A stretch of DNA of 64,000 nucleotides, taken from the NCBI RefSeq assembly GCF_030151085.1, contig NZ_JASLER010000084.1, forward strand, positions 71,291-135,290. The letters run 5' to 3'. The DNA comes from Bacteroides sp. (GTDB lineage: Bacteria > Bacteroidota > Bacteroidia > Bacteroidales > Bacteroidaceae). The notes beneath the pieces are model-generated. The model saw nothing but the letters and a program-made list of their open reading frames with translations, was not told where the DNA came from and searched no databases. Shown here one piece after another: positions 17,142-25,853 of this stretch (position 1 is the stretch's first letter; each line of letters begins with the position of its first letter). Both the position numbers and the translations under genes were made by a program.

Positions 17142-18041
17142 CTATTTCTTTGCTTTTGTCTGCACGATTCTTGCTCCGGCAGGTACGTCTTCTGTTACCC
17201 AGATATTACCTCCCACGGTTGCGTCACGTCCTATGACGATGCGTCCCAATATGGTGGCATTGGAGTAGATAATGACATTATCCTCCAATATCGGATGGCG
17301 TGGAATACCTTTTATCGGCTTTCCGTCCTGATCTAGCGGGAAACTCTTGGCACCTAATGTTACTCCCTGATACAACTTCACATGATTGCCGATGATACAA
17401 GTTTCGCCAATTACCACACCTGTACCATGGTCGATGGTAAAATGACTTCCGATTTCAGCACCCGGATGTATATCAATTCCGGTTTCGCTGTGAGCCATTT
17501 CGGAAATGATGCGTGGAATAAGAGGAACTCCCAAACGGAGCAACTCATGTGCAATTCGATAATTACTGATGGCTCGAATAGCAGGGTAACAGCTGATAAC
17601 CTCCCCGAACGAATGAGCAGCGGGGTCACCGTTGTAGGCCGCTTCCACATCTGTAGCAAGAATGCGTCTCATGGCGGGCAAGTGGCTGATGAATTTGGCG
17701 GCGAGCAATGCAGCTTCTTCCCGTTGCATCTCTGTGCAGCTTCTGCATTCGCCATCGCTGCCGAAACAGAGTCCGGCAAGGATTTGCTCAGTTAGTAAGT
17801 CGAATAAACGTTCAACATTAACACCGATATGATAAGTCACTGTACGACTGTTGACCGTAGAATTTCCAAAATATCCGGGGAAGATGATGGCACGTGCCAG
17901 TTCGATGATGTCGCATAAGGCTTTGGCCGAAGGCAGCGGGTTGCCATCCGTGTGCTGGTGAAACAGTCCTTTATAAGATTCGCTTTCCGATAGCTCATCG
18001 ACTGCCTGTGTCAAGATGTGGGTAAAGTTGAGTGGACTCAT
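17142..18041 (-). CDS. cysE: Serine O-acetyltransferase
   Basis: A 299-residue enzyme making O-acetylserine from serine and acetyl-CoA, the first step of cysteine synthesis. The C-terminal left-handed beta-helix hexapeptide region carries HPGAEIGSHFTIDHGTGVVI with the catalytic His in IDHGTG, then GVTLGAKSF and VIYSNATILGRIVIG. The N-terminal helical part (about 1-170) is longer than in some SATs, as in other Bacteroidetes versions. The gene is divergent from cysK, which catalyses the next step, across a 175-bp intergenic region. A TACCTTTG -7 box (complement of 18074-18081) lies 33 bp upstream of the start. Confidence 0.93.
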   Translation of the reverse strand: MSPLNFTHILTQAVDELSESESYKGLFHQHTDGNPLPSAKALCDIIELARAIIFPGYFGNSTVNSRTVTYHIGVNVERLFDLLTEQILAGLCFGSDGECRSCTEMQREEAALLAAKFISHLPAMRRILATDVEAAYNGDPAAHSFGEVISCYPAIRAISNYRIAHELLRLGVPLIPRIISEMAHSETGIDIHPGAEIGSHFTIDHGTGVVIGETCIIGNHVKLYQGVTLGAKSFPLDQDGKPIKGIPRHPILEDNVIIYSNATILGRIVIGRDATVGGNIWVTEDVPAGARIVQTKAKK

Positions 18042-18073
18042 TTATGATATCCTTAAGTTTTTTAAAGTGGCTA

Positions 18074-18081
18074 CAAAGGTA
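18074..18081 (-). promoter_or_regulatory. -7 box of cysE
   Basis: Read on the minus strand this is TACCTTTG, a full match to TAnnTTTG, 33 bp before the cysE start codon. No clear -33 TTTG at 20-nt spacing. Confidence 0.6.
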
Positions 18082-18130
18082 TAAAATAGTCGTCAAATAT
18101 CCTACATATCCCTCATTTATAGTATGGATT

Positions 18131-18146
18131 TACCATATTTATGGTA
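18131..18146. promoter_or_regulatory. Palindrome in the cysE-cysK control region, candidate operator
   Basis: TACCATATTTATGGTA is a perfect 7-bp inverted repeat with a 2-bp centre. Its right edge lies 23 bp upstream of the cysK -7 box, close to where the -33 contact would be, so a bound protein could control cysK. Confidence 0.5.
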
Positions 18147-18169
18147 TTTTCCCTGAACTAATTTCATGC

Positions 18170-18177
18170 TACTTTTG
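18170..18177 (+). promoter_or_regulatory. -7 box of cysK
   Basis: TACTTTTG matches TAnnTTTG and lies 39 bp before the cysK start codon. Confidence 0.65.
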
Positions 18178-18216
18178 TCGTATCAGAAAATAGTAAATTT
18201 AAAAACCATATAAGTT

Positions 18217-19164
18217 ATGAAGAAAATAGCAAAACGCCTTACTGATTTAGTAGGCAATACTCCTCTGTTGGAGCTTAACAATTATAACGCAAAGAAGGAA
18301 CTGAAAGCCCATGTCATAGCCAAGTTGGAATATTTCAACCCCGCCGGTAGCGTGAAAGATCGCATCGCTCTTGCCTTGATAGAAGATGCCGAAGCGAAAG
18401 GACTACTGAAACCCGGCGTTGTCATCATAGAACCCACTAGCGGCAATACCGGTGTGGGACTTGCCTTTGTAGCCGCCTCCAAAGGTTATAAACTAATACT
18501 GACTATGCCCGACACTATGAGCCTGGAACGTCGTAATCTTTTAAAAGCCTTGGGCGCAGAACTTATCTTAACTCCGGGTGCCGATGGCATGAAAGGCGCC
18601 ATCGCCCGTGCAGAAGAACTGAAAGCGGCTCATCCCGGCTCACTGATTCTGCAACAATTTGATAACCCCGCCAATCCCGCTATTCACGAGCGTACTACCG
18701 GGCAGGAGATATGGCGTGATACGGATGGGCAGGTGGATATCTTTGTTGCTGGTGTAGGTACCGGCGGAACAGTGAGCGGGGTAGGAGCTGCTTTGAAGAA
18801 ACTTAATCCGAAGGTGAAAATTGTTGCTGTAGAACCGGAGGCTTCTCCCGTTCTTTCGGGTGGAAAACCAAGTCCGCACAAAATTCAGGGTATCGGTGCG
18901 GGCTTTATCCCTAAGAATTACAATAGTGCCGTAGTAGATGAAATCTTGCAGGTATCCAATGACGATGCCATTCGTGCAGGTCGTGAATTGGCAAAAGATG
19001 AAGGCTTACTTGTGGGCATTTCTTCGGGCGCTGCCGTCAGCGCTGCTACCCGATTGGCTAGGCTGCCCGAGAATGAAGGTAAAACGATTGTTGTATTATT
19101 GCCGGATACAGGGGAGCGATATCTCTCGACACTGCTCTATGCGTTTGAGGAATATCCGCTGTAA
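18217..19164 (+). CDS. cysK: Cysteine synthase A (O-acetylserine sulfhydrylase)
   Basis: A 315-residue PLP enzyme joining O-acetylserine and sulfide to give cysteine. The PLP lysine is Lys47 in NPAGSVKDR; the substrate loop TSGNTG, the phosphate-binding GVGTGGTVSG and the C-terminal GISSGAA are all intact. Length matches CysK. It stands opposite cysE, which makes its substrate and, in other bacteria, binds CysK through its C-terminal tail. The likely promoter is the TACTTTTG box at 18170-18177. A large hairpin follows the gene. Confidence 0.97.
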   Translation: MKKIAKRLTDLVGNTPLLELNNYNAKKELKAHVIAKLEYFNPAGSVKDRIALALIEDAEAKGLLKPGVVIIEPTSGNTGVGLAFVAASKGYKLILTMPDTMSLERRNLLKALGAELILTPGADGMKGAIARAEELKAAHPGSLILQQFDNPANPAIHERTTGQEIWRDTDGQVDIFVAGVGTGGTVSGVGAALKKLNPKVKIVAVEPEASPVLSGGKPSPHKIQGIGAGFIPKNYNSAVVDEILQVSNDDAIRAGRELAKDEGLLVGISSGAAVSAATRLARLPENEGKTIVVLLPDTGERYLSTLLYAFEEYPL

Positions 19165-19179
19165 TCAGTAGGTATTGAT

Positions 19180-19313
19180 CTTGCGAAAGCTAATCATCGT
19201 ACTCGTATGGTTTAAGAGATAAGAATGCCACGTTTTATTCTTTCCACCATGAGAAACTATCTCCACGGTGGAAAGAATAAAACGTGGCATCGGAACGACT
19301 TAATTGTCGCAAG
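19180..19313. terminator. Large nested hairpin between convergent cysK and PPOX-like gene
   Basis: A perfect 24-bp inverted repeat (19225-19248 and 19267-19290; outer end ATGCCACG, inner end TTCCACC) with an 18-nt loop that itself contains GAGA/TCTC. A second outer pair CTTGCGA (19180-19186) and TCGCAAG (19307-19313) encloses it. It probably terminates both genes, but the stem is long and there is no clean U-run, so a small hairpin mobile element (MITE-like) is an alternative. Confidence 0.6.
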
Positions 19314-19342
19314 GAAAGTGGTTAGGAGATGCGGCAAAAAGC

Positions 19343-19819
19343 TTAGAGTTCACTAGGTCGTAGTCCGAAGGATAGGCAACTCATTTCCTCTACCCGTACT
19401 TCCCATATTTTCACATTGCGTACGGCCGGTTCGGCATATCCGCATTCATTCTCGGTATATTGTTTCATTAGTATATCGAGTATCCGTCGCTTTTCGTCCA
19501 TATCTTCGATGAAGCGCACTTTGCCGCGGCAGGTGACGCTGCGCGACTTCATGCTGTAGCTGCATGCCACTTGCCGGTGCATATATACCAGCTCGTGTCC
19601 TTCGCAGAAGTTGATGCAGACTTGCGGATGGTGTGTAACCATTTCTACTTTACCCCCTTCGGGGCCTGAATGCAGGTAAATGACTCCTTCACAATAAGCG
19701 AAGTTCATAGGCACTAAATAGGGGTTGCCCTCACGGTCGGTAATTCCAACCGTGCAGTAAGGACATTTGCGAATAATTTCCTCAATCTGGGCAGGGTCTG
19801 TAATGGTAATTGTCTTCAT
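19343..19819 (-). CDS. Pyridoxamine 5'-phosphate oxidase-like flavoprotein (Nim-related family)
   Basis: A 158-residue split-barrel FMN-binding protein. The N-terminal block CPYCTVGITDREGNPYLVPM and the following FAYCEGVIYLHSGPEGGKVE match the Nim/PF12900-type PPOX family. These proteins bind FMN (or heme) and reduce small molecules; some members (NimA-J) confer nitroimidazole resistance, but this protein is not clearly one of those. It is monocistronic, convergent with cysK. The -7 box TAACTTTG (complement of 19827-19834) is only 7 bp from the start codon, so the mRNA may be nearly leaderless. Confidence 0.85.
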   Translation of the reverse strand: MKTITITDPAQIEEIIRKCPYCTVGITDREGNPYLVPMNFAYCEGVIYLHSGPEGGKVEMVTHHPQVCINFCEGHELVYMHRQVACSYSMKSRSVTCRGKVRFIEDMDEKRRILDILMKQYTENECGYAEPAVRNVKIWEVRVEEMSCLSFGLRPSEL

Positions 19820-19826
19820 GTTGTGA

Positions 19827-19834
19827 CAAAGTTA
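19827..19834 (-). promoter_or_regulatory. -7 box of the PPOX-like gene, very close to its start codon
   Basis: Minus strand TAACTTTG, 7 bp upstream of the ATG whose first base is 19819. A transcription start at the usual distance would fall within a few bases of the start codon. Confidence 0.5.
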
Positions 19835-19877
19835 CGCAACTTTCCTAATGTATACAATGGGTAAGGTCATTTTCCTT

Positions 19878-22800
19878 TCAATTTCTGATTGTGACACTTT
19901 TTCCTTCCTCTATATTGAACTCAAAGGAACCGGCTGTTAACTCATATTCAGCAACTGCAACATTGAAGTGAGTTGTTTTTCTGATAAACTTCACACCTGG
20001 TGCTGAGTCAAATTTGTCTGTTGACAGAGTAACGGGTAGAAAGAGTGTGGCTGTTGTATTGGCTGGTACGGTTGCCTTGTAACTCAGCATTGTACCTCGC
20101 CCGTCGGCAGTCCAGGCGCTGCGTATAATTCCATAATTAGAGTTGTAGCTACCGGATAAAGAGGTGTAGTTTGCTCCGGCACTCGGTTGAAGAATGAAAT
20201 GCTTGTACCCTTGTTCCCCTCCGGTAATACCCAGTTGGTATTCGTACATCCATTGCCCTACAGCACCTAAAGCAAAGTGGTTGAAGGAATTCATGTGGTT
20301 TTCGTTCTTCTCGCCAAATGCTACCTCGTAACCGTTCCATCGTTCCCAAATGGAAGTAGCTCCTTTGGTTACGGGATAGAGCCACGATGTGAAATCGGTG
20401 CATGTAAACATGCGGAATGCTTGCTCTGTGCGTCCACTTCGGCTGAGGGCGGGAAGAATGTTGGGTGTGCCCGAAAAACCGGTGGTAATTGTATATGCAG
20501 GGAACTTCTTCTCGCCCAAACCGCTTGCCGACGGATTAGCGGCAAGTTCAGCCAAATAAGCCTCTGCCTTAGGCTGGTTCACTGCATCGAAGCAGTTGAA
20601 ACTGAGTGGGGTGGCATACGAGGACTGTGAATGGATAAGAGTGCCGTCAACAGCTTTTGTTTTGCCGGTTTCAGGATTTACATAAGCCTTGTTCCATTCG
20701 GCTTTTGCTAGCGCATGACGTTTGCGGAGGATGTCAGCATAATCTGCCCTACCGATAGCATCTGCCATTCGGGCTGTGAGTTCCATCATGTAGATATAAA
20801 TGGCATTGTTCACCAGATCAGCCGGAGTTCGTTCGTCCATTGCCAGCCAGTCGGCCAATCCGGTTGTTTTGTCTGAAAGATGCGGATAGGTTTCACTGAA
20901 ATCATAAAAATCCATACCATTGAGCCAGTTCATCATCGGTTCGATGTTTTCTTCTATGATTTGTGTATTGCCATATTGACTGTAAAGTTGCCAGGGAACC
21001 ATACAAATAGCTGCTCCCCAAGTGGTGCCGTCGGCAAAGTTGGTGTCATCCGTTTGATTGTAAGTTGGCACGGTGCTGCCTATACCGCCCGGTGCTTCTG
21101 TAGCGCTTCCAATTCCCTGATCGGCACGGAGAGACATCATCCATTGGCGGAAGAAGTTCATTACATCCGAGTTGTAAGTGGCGGTTCGTGTGTAAGCTTG
21201 GGCGTCACCGGTCCATCCCATGCGCTCGTTGCGTTGCGGGCAGTCGGTAGGAATGGTGAAGAAGTTACCAAGCTGGCTGCGTTGGATATTTTTGAATAGT
21301 TGGTTGACCAGTCCGGCTGTTTTATTTCCGTCACTGGTGGTTGCTTCGTAAGTACCGGTCGATATTTCATCGGACGAAAGTACCAGACCTTTTATGTTTT
21401 CGAGGGGTAAAGCACCTTTGTGGCTGGGGAGGGTGATTTGAATGTATTGATAACCACGGTAAGTTGTGCTGGGCTGTATAACTACCGCATCACTGTTTTT
21501 GGCAGTATAGAAATCAGTGACCAATGCGGCGCGTAGCGTTTCGTAAAGTGGTCTGCCTGCTATATTTTTGCCTTTACTTCCGTAAGTATCGATATAATAC
21601 TTTTCGTCTCCCTTAAAACCGGGATAGAGTTGTTCTGCATAACGGAGAATGACAGTGTCACCTGCTTTCAACCACCCTGCAGGAATACTGATAGAGGGAA
21701 CACCCACCATGTTGACTCCCATATTATAAATGTAGGTATATTGGTCTCTGCTATGTGCAGGCATTTGCTTGATGGCTGTAAGAGTTTCACGTACTTTCAC
21801 TGGCGAATCGTAACGTGCATGGATGTCGAAATGAATCCAATCGCGCCACGCTATGGGATCGGCTTTCTTCCATTCTTCATCCTTAAAGGCTGTGGTATTC
21901 CAACCTATGATACCGGTTTCCTTGTTGGCGTCATAGCGTTCACCATTGAAGAAACTACCATAACGTACAGGACCGTCATTGTATGCTTTCCAAGAATTCG
22001 GATTAGAAACAATTACTTGTTTGCTGCCATCCTCATAAGTAATGACTAATTTAGCCAATAGAGCTTCGTTATCACCAAAGAAGTTGAAGTTGCTGATAGT
22101 GAATGTCATATAGCCGATGTACCATGCCGGATTGAGTTGTGCGGCTATACAGTTCATTCCGTTATCTACCAAGTTCGTTACATCGTAAGCATGATACCCT
22201 AGAATCTCTCTGAACTGACTATCGCCGGGAGCAAACCAATCTTCACCTATACGTTTACCATTGATAAACATTTCATAAGCACCCATTGCTGTGGCATATA
22301 GTTTGGCTTTCTTTATTTTCTTGGTCAGGTTGAAGGTAGATCGTAGCATGGTCAACGCTCCATGACTGGGGTCGGCGTAACCTATTGTTGCTTTACTTGC
22401 AGGGTTGCTGACTACAATCTTGTTGCCGAGCACTTTCGTGTTTGGTATTTCTTTGAAAGCGGCGTAGTGTCTTTCATCGAAAGCAATGTTACTTATGCTG
22501 TGTCCGCAGTTTTTTATTTGATAGTCAGTATATACCACTTCACATTCGGGCATGGCGGCAAAACCTACCGAGCAGAGATTGGGTAATGTGTTATAGTCGT
22601 GTGTATTCCCCCAGGGACCTATTTGAAAACGTGTGGCGTTGCGTACTTTCAGGTTCGAATTACCTACTGAGAAACCCGAGGAGAAAGCATGATATTGTGT
22701 GGGAACGCTCAATACGTCTTTATTATCAATAACGAAATAGATGTTGCTGTTTTCAATAAAGAGCGAAAATGTATGCTCTGCTCCTTTGTTTTCGCTTGTG

Positions 22801-23531
22801 AAGATTTCATTGATATTGGTTTGTGGAAAGTTGGCTGCCGAAAGGCTGATAAAAGGGCTATCAGCCCGGTCGTTCTTAGCATAACCTACACGATAGATAT
22901 TTAATATTGCTCCTTGTGGGCTGCCTACTCCTGAAAGGTCTATTTCCACACGGACATAGTTCTCTCCTGCCAGGTTATCAGGGTTCTGAAAAGCATCTGC
23001 CAACCGGAAATCGTTTGCTCCCAGAATAAGAGAAGCTTTATTGCCTTTTTGCAACTGAAACTTGGTGGAGATCTCAAAATAGTTGTGCGAAGCGGCATCC
23101 AGTGAAATAGCCTTCGAGCCGATGAACTGCGCCCCTTCCCATGCTGCAATCGTTGGATTCATCAGTCCGGTTTCAAAGCGGGATGCTTCTGTATAGGCTT
23201 TATTGTTTACATCCCAAACAGTTACTTCCCATGAATATCCGGTTTCTGGTTGTAACGCCAAACCAAGATATTTAATGTTGTTTGAGATACCCGATTCTAC
23301 TTTTCCGCTATTCCATACCATGCGGTTATCGCTTTCGCGGGTGACGATAATCTGATAAGCTTTTTGCTCTTGTCCGGTAAGATCCGAGAGTATTTGCCAA
23401 CTAAATAGGGGGCGGGCATCTTCGATAACAAGGGGTTCTTTGATGCCTTGCACGCGAAGATTGGAAATGGAGGTCATAGCGTTCATTGATGCTGCCCAGT
23501 ACAGTATCAGCAGGAAGTATATTTTTCTCAT
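19878..23531 (-). CDS. Alpha-L-rhamnosidase, glycoside hydrolase family 78, PUL 2
   Basis: A 1217-residue secreted enzyme (signal peptide to about residue 18, ending MNAM). It removes terminal alpha-L-rhamnose. The domain order fits GH78 enzymes: N-terminal Fn3-like domain beginning ISNLRVQGIKEPLVIEDARPLFSW, an inserted beta-sandwich of about residues 130-320 that resembles a concanavalin-type module, GH78 N-terminal domains (YEMFINGKRIGEDWFAPG), the six-hairpin catalytic barrel with DCPQRNERMGWTGDAQ and WERWNGYEV, and a C-terminal beta-sandwich. The Asp/Glu residues of the DCPQR motif are intact. It is the last gene of PUL 2, 10 bp after GH3. It is longer than most GH78 enzymes because of the N-terminal insertion. 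Confidence 0.92.
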   Translation of the reverse strand: MRKIYFLLILYWAASMNAMTSISNLRVQGIKEPLVIEDARPLFSWQILSDLTGQEQKAYQIIVTRESDNRMVWNSGKVESGISNNIKYLGLALQPETGYSWEVTVWDVNNKAYTEASRFETGLMNPTIAAWEGAQFIGSKAISLDAASHNYFEISTKFQLQKGNKASLILGANDFRLADAFQNPDNLAGENYVRVEIDLSGVGSPQGAILNIYRVGYAKNDRADSPFISLSAANFPQTNINEIFTSENKGAEHTFSLFIENSNIYFVIDNKDVLSVPTQYHAFSSGFSVGNSNLKVRNATRFQIGPWGNTHDYNTLPNLCSVGFAAMPECEVVYTDYQIKNCGHSISNIAFDERHYAAFKEIPNTKVLGNKIVVSNPASKATIGYADPSHGALTMLRSTFNLTKKIKKAKLYATAMGAYEMFINGKRIGEDWFAPGDSQFREILGYHAYDVTNLVDNGMNCIAAQLNPAWYIGYMTFTISNFNFFGDNEALLAKLVITYEDGSKQVIVSNPNSWKAYNDGPVRYGSFFNGERYDANKETGIIGWNTTAFKDEEWKKADPIAWRDWIHFDIHARYDSPVKVRETLTAIKQMPAHSRDQYTYIYNMGVNMVGVPSISIPAGWLKAGDTVILRYAEQLYPGFKGDEKYYIDTYGSKGKNIAGRPLYETLRAALVTDFYTAKNSDAVVIQPSTTYRGYQYIQITLPSHKGALPLENIKGLVLSSDEISTGTYEATTSDGNKTAGLVNQLFKNIQRSQLGNFFTIPTDCPQRNERMGWTGDAQAYTRTATYNSDVMNFFRQWMMSLRADQGIGSATEAPGGIGSTVPTYNQTDDTNFADGTTWGAAICMVPWQLYSQYGNTQIIEENIEPMMNWLNGMDFYDFSETYPHLSDKTTGLADWLAMDERTPADLVNNAIYIYMMELTARMADAIGRADYADILRKRHALAKAEWNKAYVNPETGKTKAVDGTLIHSQSSYATPLSFNCFDAVNQPKAEAYLAELAANPSASGLGEKKFPAYTITTGFSGTPNILPALSRSGRTEQAFRMFTCTDFTSWLYPVTKGATSIWERWNGYEVAFGEKNENHMNSFNHFALGAVGQWMYEYQLGITGGEQGYKHFILQPSAGANYTSLSGSYNSNYGIIRSAWTADGRGTMLSYKATVPANTTATLFLPVTLSTDKFDSAPGVKFIRKTTHFNVAVAEYELTAGSFEFNIEEGKSVTIRN

Positions 23532-23541
23532 GATAGAATAT

Positions 23542-25839
23542 TTATGGAATTACTATTTCGGAACTACATGTAATGTTGGCAACAGAATTGCCTATCTTCA
23601 ATTGATAACAACCTGTATCTGCGACCCATGCATGTTTGCCTTCATCGTACGAGGCTAGATCGACAGTTTTTAATATCAATAATATTGTTTGCGTCTCTCC
23701 GGGTTGTAGCAGTTTGGTTTTGGCAAAAGCTTTCAGTTCCTTCTCCGGTTTAGTGAGGGAACCTTTAGGCGCCTTGGCATAGAGTTGCACCACCTCTTTT
23801 CCGGCTCTTTGTCCTTTGTTGGTAATTTCAACTGAGACTGTGTAGCCTTCCTTTGTTTGCTGAACAACAGGCTCTCCAAAGCTGAATTGAGTATAGGATA
23901 ATCCATATCCAAAGGGATAGGAGACTGCTTTATGGTAGGTGTCGAAGTAGCGGTAGCCTACAAAAATATCTTCGGCATATTCGGTATAATCGACATTGCG
24001 CAGTTCATGTTTTAATCCGCGGTTGGTAAAGATGGAGTTTATTATTTGCTCGGGATCGGCCTCATAATTATAAGGGAAGTTGGCAGACGAAGGAACATCC
24101 ATGTATTGTAACGGGAAGGTCATTGGCAGCTTGCCTGACGGATTGATATTACCTTTCAGAATATCCGCAACCGAATTACCACCTTCTTGTCCTGCTTGCC
24201 AAGCCAGCAAGATGGCGTCGGGGAGTGATTTCCATGAAGCAGTTTCTACAACACCACATACATTAAGAATAACCACTACTTTCTTGCCTGCATCATGAAA
24301 AGCCAGACACACATTTTGCATGAGGGCTCTTTCTTCGGCAGTGAGCTGGAAGTCATTTTCTACCTTGCGGTCTACATATTCCCCGGCATTGCGTCCGATG
24401 GTGATAATGGCCATATCGGATGTTTTTGCACTCTTCTCCAATAGTTCTTTTTGCGGAACGCTTTCACCTATACGCGGATGATTGAAGAATGCTAAGTGAG
24501 GATTTGTACCTTGTGGTTTCATCCTTACGGATTCTTCGGCCATATATTGTTTATACCAACTGGAGACTGCTTTGTCAAGATGATAGCCTGCATTGGAAAG
24601 ACCCTCTACCAGTGATACTGTATAAGCCTCGTGAACATCGCCCGCACCCGATCCTCCGGCAATGAAGTCGTAGGAAGTTGTGCCGAAAGCAGCGATGTTA
24701 TGCACCGAAGCGGCAAGTGGCAGAGTCTGCAACTTGTTTTCGAGTAATACCATTCCTTCGGTCGCTGATTGGCGGGTTATGGTTGCATGAGCTTTCAAAT
24801 CGGGTTGGTTGCTGAAAGGATATTTCTTGAAACGGGGAGAAGCGAGTATCAGTTGCAGCATACGGCAGACGTTCGTATTTATATCCTCTTCGCTCAGTCT
24901 GCCATTTTTCACGGCTGCCAGTATGTCGTCGTATTGGTTGGGGCGTCCCGGCATAAGCAGGTCATTGCCTGCATGCATCTGTGCCGCTGCATCTTGTCCG
25001 CCGAACCAATCGGTTACTACCAAACCTTTGAATCCCCATTCTTCTCGTAAGATGTCCGTCAGGAGTTCGCGGCTTTGCGAGGCATAAATGCCGTTGATGT
25101 AGTTGTATGAAGTCATCACTGTCCAGGGTTGTGCTTCACGAACCACTGCTTCGAAGCCTTTGAGATAAATCTCACGTAGCGCCCGTTCACTAATGATGGC
25201 GTTGGTTGCCATGCGATTGGTTTCCTGATTGTTGGCGGCAAAGTGCTTCATGCTAGTGCCTACTCCGTGGCTTTGTACTCCGCGAACCATGGATGTAGCT
25301 ATCTTTCCGGAAAGGAAAGGGTCTTCGGAGTAGTACTCAAAATTACGCCCGCAGAGTGGGTCGCGCTGGATGTTGAGTGCAGGGGCAAGTAAAATATCTA
25401 TTCCGTACTCTTTTACTTCCTGGCCGATGGCTTGTCCCACTTGTTCCACCAGTTCGGTGTTCCAGGTTGAAGCCAGCAAGGTGGCTATGGGGAATGCAGT
25501 GCAGTAATAGGTGGCGGAGTCATTGTCTCGCATTGGCTGAATACGTAAACCGGCAGGTCCGTCGGCCAGCACAATAGAGGGGATGCCCAATCTGGGGATA
25601 GCATGCGTTGTGCCGGCTGCTCCGGGAACAAGGTTTTGGGTTACTCCCGTAGCACCGATAGTTGTTGCTTTTCCACCCATCTCGCCACCAATGAGTAATG
25701 TGATCCTTTCTTCCAACGTCATTGCCCGCACCACTTCATCTATAGATGAGGATCCTAATTGTGGGACTTTTTGTTGTGCCGAAGCCGGGACAAGGTAAAG
25801 TAGGGTGATTAAGCCCAATAATAGCCGATAATTATTCAT
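23542..25839 (-). CDS. Glycoside hydrolase family 3 beta-glucosidase, PUL 2
   Basis: A 765-residue periplasmic exo-enzyme, probably a beta-glucosidase. The preferred start is the ATG at 25839, giving the signal peptide MNNYRLLLGLITLLYLVPASAQ; an in-frame ATG 30 bp upstream (25869) would overlap the GH5 gene by 16 bp and put extra polar residues before the signal. The nucleophile Asp is in VVTDWFGG (residue 277 from this start); other GH3 landmarks are LADGPAGLR, KHFAANNQETNR, the (alpha/beta)6 domain and a C-terminal Fn3-like domain (GKEVVQLYAKAP). It follows GH5 and precedes GH78 in the operon, and would release glucose from products of the other enzymes. Confidence 0.93.
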   Translation of the reverse strand: MNNYRLLLGLITLLYLVPASAQQKVPQLGSSSIDEVVRAMTLEERITLLIGGEMGGKATTIGATGVTQNLVPGAAGTTHAIPRLGIPSIVLADGPAGLRIQPMRDNDSATYYCTAFPIATLLASTWNTELVEQVGQAIGQEVKEYGIDILLAPALNIQRDPLCGRNFEYYSEDPFLSGKIATSMVRGVQSHGVGTSMKHFAANNQETNRMATNAIISERALREIYLKGFEAVVREAQPWTVMTSYNYINGIYASQSRELLTDILREEWGFKGLVVTDWFGGQDAAAQMHAGNDLLMPGRPNQYDDILAAVKNGRLSEEDINTNVCRMLQLILASPRFKKYPFSNQPDLKAHATITRQSATEGMVLLENKLQTLPLAASVHNIAAFGTTSYDFIAGGSGAGDVHEAYTVSLVEGLSNAGYHLDKAVSSWYKQYMAEESVRMKPQGTNPHLAFFNHPRIGESVPQKELLEKSAKTSDMAIITIGRNAGEYVDRKVENDFQLTAEERALMQNVCLAFHDAGKKVVVILNVCGVVETASWKSLPDAILLAWQAGQEGGNSVADILKGNINPSGKLPMTFPLQYMDVPSSANFPYNYEADPEQIINSIFTNRGLKHELRNVDYTEYAEDIFVGYRYFDTYHKAVSYPFGYGLSYTQFSFGEPVVQQTKEGYTVSVEITNKGQRAGKEVVQLYAKAPKGSLTKPEKELKAFAKTKLLQPGETQTILLILKTVDLASYDEGKHAWVADTGCYQLKIGNSVANITCSSEIVIP

Positions 25840-25853
25840 ATTCAAATAGTCTC

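Noticed and set aside
19225..19290. Invertible promoter-type inverted repeat
   Set aside because: The loop is only 18 nt with no promoter, the flanking genes converge, and no invertase gene is nearby.
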